NCBI GenBank assembly: GCA_964439595.1
Contig: CAYTOK010000010.1
Span: 1-64,000, forward strand
Length of the DNA: 64,000 nucleotides
Direction: 5' to 3'
Source of the DNA: CAIJXB01 sp964439595
GTDB lineage: Bacteria; Chlamydiota; Chlamydiia; Chlamydiales; Rhabdochlamydiaceae
In this document: positions 60,087 through 64,000 of the stretch, piece after piece
How the letters are laid out: every line of letters begins with the position of its first letter
Position numbering within the stretch: position 1 is the stretch's first letter
Position numbers and translations under genes: made by a program
Notes under the pieces: model-generated
What the model was told of the DNA's origin: nothing
Databases searched by the model: none
The model's input: only the letters and a program-made list of their open reading frames with translations

Positions 60087-61907
60087 TTATTTCACTAGTT
60101 TTTCTAATACTCTATTAGATCGTAAAACAAATTCCGATAGCTTAGATGGATCGAGCTCTCTTTGAGAAAGAAGAGAGAGTTCATAAAGCTGTGTAATAAG
60201 ATCTTTTGCTAGATCAGGATCTTTTGCATTGAGCTCTGGTAAAGAATTTATTAGCTTGCTATTTGTATTGACGACGAATTTTTTCTTGTCAAATAGAGCG
60301 GACGGCATTGTCTGCTTAGATAGAGCCATATATTCTTTCATACGGCGCATATCTTCTCCAACCACAATAAAGCCGGGAAGAGTATCGGAAGCTAGGCTTT
60401 TAGCTTCTACTTCTACATTGTCGCTTGCTAGTTTTTCCTGAAATAGTTCAGATAGCTTTGTAGCGTCTGTTTTGCCGTCGGCATCTACAGTAGAGCTGTC
60501 TTTAGACGTATCTAAAATGGAAGCATCGATATCTCCATCGATTCGTTGGAATTGCACTCCTGATTTTTTACGCTCTAGAGCGCTCATTAAAGTGGTATCT
60601 AAAGGAGAACTTATATAGAGCACTTCAATACCTTTTTCTTTGTAAAGATCAAGGAAGGGGGAAGTGTGCTTGTCATCCATTGTATAGAATATTTTGTTTT
60701 TAAGAGTTTCTCCGTTTCTTGCTATATACTCATCAATTGTAGTCCATTCATCTTTTGTGTTTTTCCAGATCAAGCATTCTTCGGCTTTTTCATGAAATTT
60801 CTCATCCTGAATCATCCCCAGTTTGACAATAAATTCAATATCAGACCAGATTTTAATAAATCCTTCTTTATCAGATTGATAAAAAGAGCTTAATTTGTCA
60901 GCGACTTTTTTAGCAATGTGTGTAGAAAGTTGTCTGACAGTTTTATCCATCTGAAGATAGCTTCTAGATACATTTAGTGGGATATCAGGACTGTCTATAG
61001 CGCCTTTTAAAGCTGTTAAATAGTCAGGAATAAGGTCTTTACAGTTATCTGATACAAATACTCTGTTGCAAAATAGTTTTATCCTGCTATCTTCCCATTC
61101 GAATTTTTTTTGTACTTTAGGAAAGTATAGGATCCCTTTAAGGTTAAAAGGGTAGTCCACGTTTAAATGAATCCAAAAAATAGGATCTTGATCCATGGGG
61201 TATAGGGCGCGGTAAAATTGCAAGTATTCCTCTTCTGTACAGGAACTTGCAGGCTTGAGCCAAAGAGGATCCTTACTATTTATATGGGTGCCATTTAAGA
61301 AAATAGGAAAAGGAAGAAAGGAACAGTATTGTTGTAGGATTTCACGAATTTTAGACTCTTCTAAGAACTCTTCACTGGCCTCATCAATATCGAGAATAAT
61401 ATCAGTTCCTCTATTTTCACGCTCTCCCTTATCTATATTGTATTCTGTGCCACCGTCACAGGACCAGGAGACAGCTTCGGAGCCTGATCTATAAGAGAGG
61501 GTGTTTAAGGATACTTTTTGAGAGACCATATAAGCAGAGTAAAAACCGAGACCAAAGTGACCTATTATCTGATCTTTTTCATTTTCTGATTTGTACTTAT
61601 TTAAAAAGTCTTCTGCTCCAGAAAAAGCAATTTGTGCAATATATTTTTCTACTTCTTCTGCATTCATTCCAATGCCGGTATCTGAGAAGATGAGTTGTTT
61701 TTTTTCTTTATCTATGCGGACTTCGATTTTTAAATCTTCATCAAGGACTTCCATTTCTCCTTGATCTCGAAGTACGCGGCATTTGCCTAGAGCGTCGCAG
61801 GCATTAGAAACAAGTTCTCGAATAAAGATATCTTTTTCTGAGTAAAGCCATTTTTTTATAATAGGTAGAATGTTTTCTGTGTGAACTTTAAGTTGAGCTT
61901 TTGCCAT
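60087..61907 (-). CDS. htpG: Chaperone HtpG (Hsp90)
   Basis: ATP-dependent Hsp90 chaperone, 606 residues from the ATG before AKAQLKVHTENILP (61907; AAGGAAAG upstream). The GHKL ATP site shows SNACDALGKCR, FSDTGIGMNAEEV and GHFGLGFYSAYMV. The middle domain has LYFPKVQKKFEWEDSRIKLFCNRVFVSD and LNVSRSYLQ. The C-terminal dimerisation part is shorter than in E. coli. The longer frame to 61976 runs over the promoter. Its promoter is near-consensus. Confidence 0.95.
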   Translation of the reverse strand: MAKAQLKVHTENILPIIKKWLYSEKDIFIRELVSNACDALGKCRVLRDQGEMEVLDEDLKIEVRIDKEKKQLIFSDTGIGMNAEEVEKYIAQIAFSGAEDFLNKYKSENEKDQIIGHFGLGFYSAYMVSQKVSLNTLSYRSGSEAVSWSCDGGTEYNIDKGERENRGTDIILDIDEASEEFLEESKIREILQQYCSFLPFPIFLNGTHINSKDPLWLKPASSCTEEEYLQFYRALYPMDQDPIFWIHLNVDYPFNLKGILYFPKVQKKFEWEDSRIKLFCNRVFVSDNCKDLIPDYLTALKGAIDSPDIPLNVSRSYLQMDKTVRQLSTHIAKKVADKLSSFYQSDKEGFIKIWSDIEFIVKLGMIQDEKFHEKAEECLIWKNTKDEWTTIDEYIARNGETLKNKIFYTMDDKHTSPFLDLYKEKGIEVLYISSPLDTTLMSALERKKSGVQFQRIDGDIDASILDTSKDSSTVDADGKTDATKLSELFQEKLASDNVEVEAKSLASDTLPGFIVVGEDMRRMKEYMALSKQTMPSALFDKKKFVVNTNSKLINSLPELNAKDPDLAKDLITQLYELSLLSQRELDPSKLSEFVLRSNRVLEKLVK

Positions 61908-61947
61908 AAAACTTTCCTTGGTTAAATTTAATAAATTGAACAAGCAC

Positions 61948-61976
61948 AGAATACCTCTGTTTTTTTTATGTGTCAA
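61948..61976 (-). promoter_or_regulatory. Sigma70/sigma66-type promoter of htpG
   Basis: On the minus strand, TTGACA (61971-61976), a 17-base spacer, and TATTCT (61948-61953). The predicted start near 61941 would leave a leader of about 34 bases. This is the best promoter match noticed in the window. Confidence 0.75.
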
Positions 61977-62165
61977 TAGGTGATTTTATTGTTTTAATAG
62001 TCTTCTGAGGGTAATTTTTTATTAACTATTTTAGTTAAATAAGAGGCAGGGTCATCTATAGTAATTTTTAATTAACAAGTTGTTTTGAATAGCAATTTCT
62101 TTACAAAGAGTGGAAGAGATGGTTAGGTATATAGACAAAAGAGAAGTTTTCCTGTGGTATGTAAA

Positions 62166-62189
62166 GCTTTAGCTGCTTTTAGCTAAAGC
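62166..62189 (-). terminator. Hairpin downstream of the Inc-like gene, possible terminator
   Basis: GCTTTAGCT, 6 bases, AGCTAAAGC: 9 bp perfect, 45 bases after the stop at 62234. Only a short TTT follows on the minus strand, so termination would be weak. The rest of 61977-62233 shows nothing else. Confidence 0.4.
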
Positions 62190-62233
62190 GTTGGCTGTCT
62201 TATTGATTTCTTTTGTCGGATTTTTGTATTTCT

Positions 62234-62860
62234 CTAAATTTCTCTGTTAGAATTTAGTTGTTGAATAAAATGCATAGTTAGTTTGTCTGCAGGTTTTTCT
62301 GGGGTCTTTGACAAGTCTATAAGCTGATTTAAAAAGAGCTTGTTGTTTATAAGTAGCTGTGTGATTTTAGGCTCTAGAGCGTCTATGGAAGCTTCCTCTT
62401 TTGCTAAGGATTTCTTTGCGAAATATTTGGCGGCAATTCCGACTACTGCGCCAGCAGTTAGGCAGAGACTTATAGCTAATAAAGATCCGCTGAGAGCTCC
62501 TCCCGTTAGGAGAGTTAACTTTACCACTAGGTCGATTCGCAGCGCGGTGAATATGAATGAACAACCAATCACAGCTGCTCCTACAAGTAGGGGAACGTCT
62601 GCAGAAAATTCTTTTATTTCCTTTAAACCTGCTATTTTTTGCGTGAAATCTGTAATCGTGCTTGTTAGTTCACTAGGGCTCTGCTGAGGGTATTTTTCAC
62701 ATAGGTTTTTTATTGTACTTAACTCATGAATTTTAGCTCTAAGGTTTAGGTCTATTGTAGGAGGGGATTCAGATCCTGAGAGGAGGTCTGCTTCTTTAAA
62801 TGACCAAACAAAATCGGTTGGGATTGAATCGGATAACCATGATGTGCCGAACCCTGACAT
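62234..62860 (-). CDS. Candidate inclusion-membrane-type protein with bilobed hydrophobic domain
   Basis: 208 residues. The polar N-terminus of about 88 residues is Ser/Thr-rich with no cleavable signal. It is followed by two closely spaced hydrophobic lobes (VPLLVGAAVIGCSFIFTAL at 89-107, then VVKLTLLTGGALSGSLLAISLCLTAGAVVGIAA at 112-145) with a short turn. A helical charged tail completes it. This bilobed layout is the hallmark of chlamydial Inc proteins, which type III secretion inserts into the inclusion membrane. No sequence family is recognised, so it is a structural inference. Confidence 0.62.
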   Translation of the reverse strand: MSGFGTSWLSDSIPTDFVWSFKEADLLSGSESPPTIDLNLRAKIHELSTIKNLCEKYPQQSPSELTSTITDFTQKIAGLKEIKEFSADVPLLVGAAVIGCSFIFTALRIDLVVKLTLLTGGALSGSLLAISLCLTAGAVVGIAAKYFAKKSLAKEEASIDALEPKITQLLINNKLFLNQLIDLSKTPEKPADKLTMHFIQQLNSNREI

Positions 62861-63056
62861 ATTACACCTCTTTTTATTGTTAATAATAATTTGTAATCAG
62901 TATGATTATTTAATTAATTCGCATTAATTTCAATTCATTTATTAATTATATGTAAAGACGGATTGCGTGGATTTTGTGCAAGTTATTGGTTATTAGACAG
63001 TTGGATGTTTAGTGGTTTTTTTAAGTTTTATGGGTTTTTGAAGCCGCCATGTTAGA

Positions 63057-63998
63057 TTATAGCTCGTCCCAAGATAATGATAAAACTTTTTTTATATCGG
63101 AGCTTTTTGTTTGAAGCATTAACAACCTATCTAAGCCAACAGCTACGCCGCAGCAGGGAGGGATTCCTTGAGAGAGGGCTTCAAGAAACTTTTCATCTAT
63201 TGGTAAGGGGAATTTGCCGGCAAGGTGTCGCTTTTGAGAGGCTTCAAGCAGTCTTTGTTTTTGCTGGGTTGCATCTATTAGCTCTAAATACCCATTGGCT
63301 AGCTCTATTCCTTGGTGGTAAATTTCAAAACGTTTAGCTACAAGCTCCCCTTCTTTTAGCTCTGTTTGCGCAAGGGCTGCTTGTGATGCCGGATAATCTA
63401 GGAGTATTAATAGCCCATCTTTCCCTAGGTTTGGCTCTACAAGGCATCCCATAAGAAGATGTAAGAGGTCTTCTTTATCCCAGGAGGCTCCTGTGGATAT
63501 TTCTATGTTCTCCCTTTGAATTCGTTTTATGAGGTCTTCTTTAGAAGCTTTTAGATAATTTAGGCCGGTATACATGAAAAAAGCCTCTTTATAGGATAAA
63601 AGAGTGTGAGGTATGTCTCCTAAAAAAAGCTTTATGAAGGATGCTGTTTCTTCTATAAATGTAGGGAAGGACATGTTTATGCGGTACCATTCCACCATCG
63701 TAAATTCGGGGTTGTGACGGGGACTTAGCTCTCCTTGTCTAAAAACGTGGCTCATTTGAAAGATATCACCAGATCCAAGGGCGAGGAGTCTTTTCATGGC
63801 GTATTCGGGCGAAGAATGTAGGTAACCTAGGTTCTGGGTATCTAATTGAACGGCTAGAATGTCGATGTGCTCATCGATGGGCGCTGTTTTACTAAGCAGG
63901 GGGGTGTCTACTTCTAAGACGGATCTTTCTAAAAAAAAAGAGCGCACTTTTTGAAAAGCTAGAGCGCGCTCTCTTAATAAGAAAATCTTAGAGTCTGG
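63057..63998 (-). CDS. epmA: EF-P--(R)-beta-lysine ligase, 5' part outside the window
   Basis: Class-II LysRS paralogue (PoxA/GenX) that attaches beta-lysine to EF-P. It has motif 1 (RSFFLERSVLEVDTPLLS), motif 2 (DIFQMSHVFRQGELSPRHNPEFTMVEWYR) and motif 3 (GVAVGLDRLLML), and no anticodon-binding domain. The frame is open to the window edge: codons before GTG 63947 read LLRERALAFQKV, typical of the EpmA start region, so the true start lies beyond 64000. EpmB and EpmC are at 17965 and 41613. Confidence 0.92.
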   Translation of the reverse strand, partial: PDSKIFLLRERALAFQKVRSFFLERSVLEVDTPLLSKTAPIDEHIDILAVQLDTQNLGYLHSSPEYAMKRLLALGSGDIFQMSHVFRQGELSPRHNPEFTMVEWYRINMSFPTFIEETASFIKLFLGDIPHTLLSYKEAFFMYTGLNYLKASKEDLIKRIQRENIEISTGASWDKEDLLHLLMGCLVEPNLGKDGLLILLDYPASQAALAQTELKEGELVAKRFEIYHQGIELANGYLELIDATQQKQRLLEASQKRHLAGKFPLPIDEKFLEALSQGIPPCCGVAVGLDRLLMLQTKSSDIKKVLSLSWDEL

Positions 63999-64000
63999 AG

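Noticed and set aside
1..64000. CRISPR arrays, complete insertion sequences, prophage genes or a replication origin
   Set aside because: No spaced direct-repeat array, intact transposase, phage module or DnaA-box cluster was seen by eye; only IS scars are present.

Overview
The window looks like part of the chromosome of a member of the phylum Chlamydiae, more likely an environmental (amoeba-associated) lineage than Chlamydia itself. This rests on gene order remembered from Chlamydia trachomatis plus gene content. I ran no search. Chlamydial blocks include rplF-rplR-rpsE-rplO-secY-rpsM-rpsK-rpoA-rplQ-gapA (1-7065), dnaJ-rpsU-tsaB beside lon (24239-29204), rnz and xerC with an ABC-F gene (30527-36821), a CT398-type zinc-ribbon protein (37209-37979), and hctA-rlmD (39786-41540) with yajC at 59672. 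The DNA is AT-rich. Short Shine-Dalgarno-like motifs precede many starts, and GTG or TTG starts are common.

Layout. 1-7.1 kb: distal spc and alpha ribosomal operons with secY, rpoA and gapA. 7.1-9.4 kb: a conserved hypothetical gene, tRNA-Leu(UAA), a PEBP-like protein, and remnants of IS200/IS605 and IS3 elements. 9.4-20.1 kb: mixed accessory genes. These include a long helical protein with an F-box-like N-terminus, a cyclic-nucleotide-binding patatin, DoxX, a CPBP protease, a cytidylyltransferase-SDR fusion, a glycosyltransferase, EpmB, two small secreted paralogues, and a decayed nucleotide-sugar dehydrogenase. 20.1-24.2 kb: glycine tRNA ligase, aroA, aroK and a secreted kinase-like protein in one run. 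24.2-33.4 kb: chaperone and protease genes (DnaJ, Lon, rhomboid), RNase Z, a Ppx/GppA-like protein and a eukaryote-like protein kinase. 33.5-41.5 kb: RNA methyltransferases, ABC-F, XerC, RNase P RNA, an RRM protein and the Hc1-like histone.

41.6-59.4 kb is an accessory island between rlmD and yajC, which are neighbours in C. trachomatis. It holds three things. (1) An EpmC-like EF-P hydroxylase, which with EpmB (17965-18933) and the partial EpmA (from 63057) gives a complete predicted EF-P lysylation and hydroxylation pathway in one window. (2) A compact putative small-molecule locus: a GTP cyclohydrolase II / TrpF-like barrel / methyltransferase fusion, a second methyltransferase, an MFS transporter and a small membrane protein. 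(3) A 2806-residue Rhs protein with a signal peptide and an HNH-like nuclease tip. It is followed by a ladder of duplicated immunity genes alternating with displaced toxin tips in several stages of decay.

59.7-64 kb returns to housekeeping genes (yajC, htpG with a near-consensus promoter, epmA) plus a candidate inclusion-membrane-type protein. The two best candidates for undescribed biology are the Rhs tip/immunity ladder and the cyclohydrolase fusion locus.
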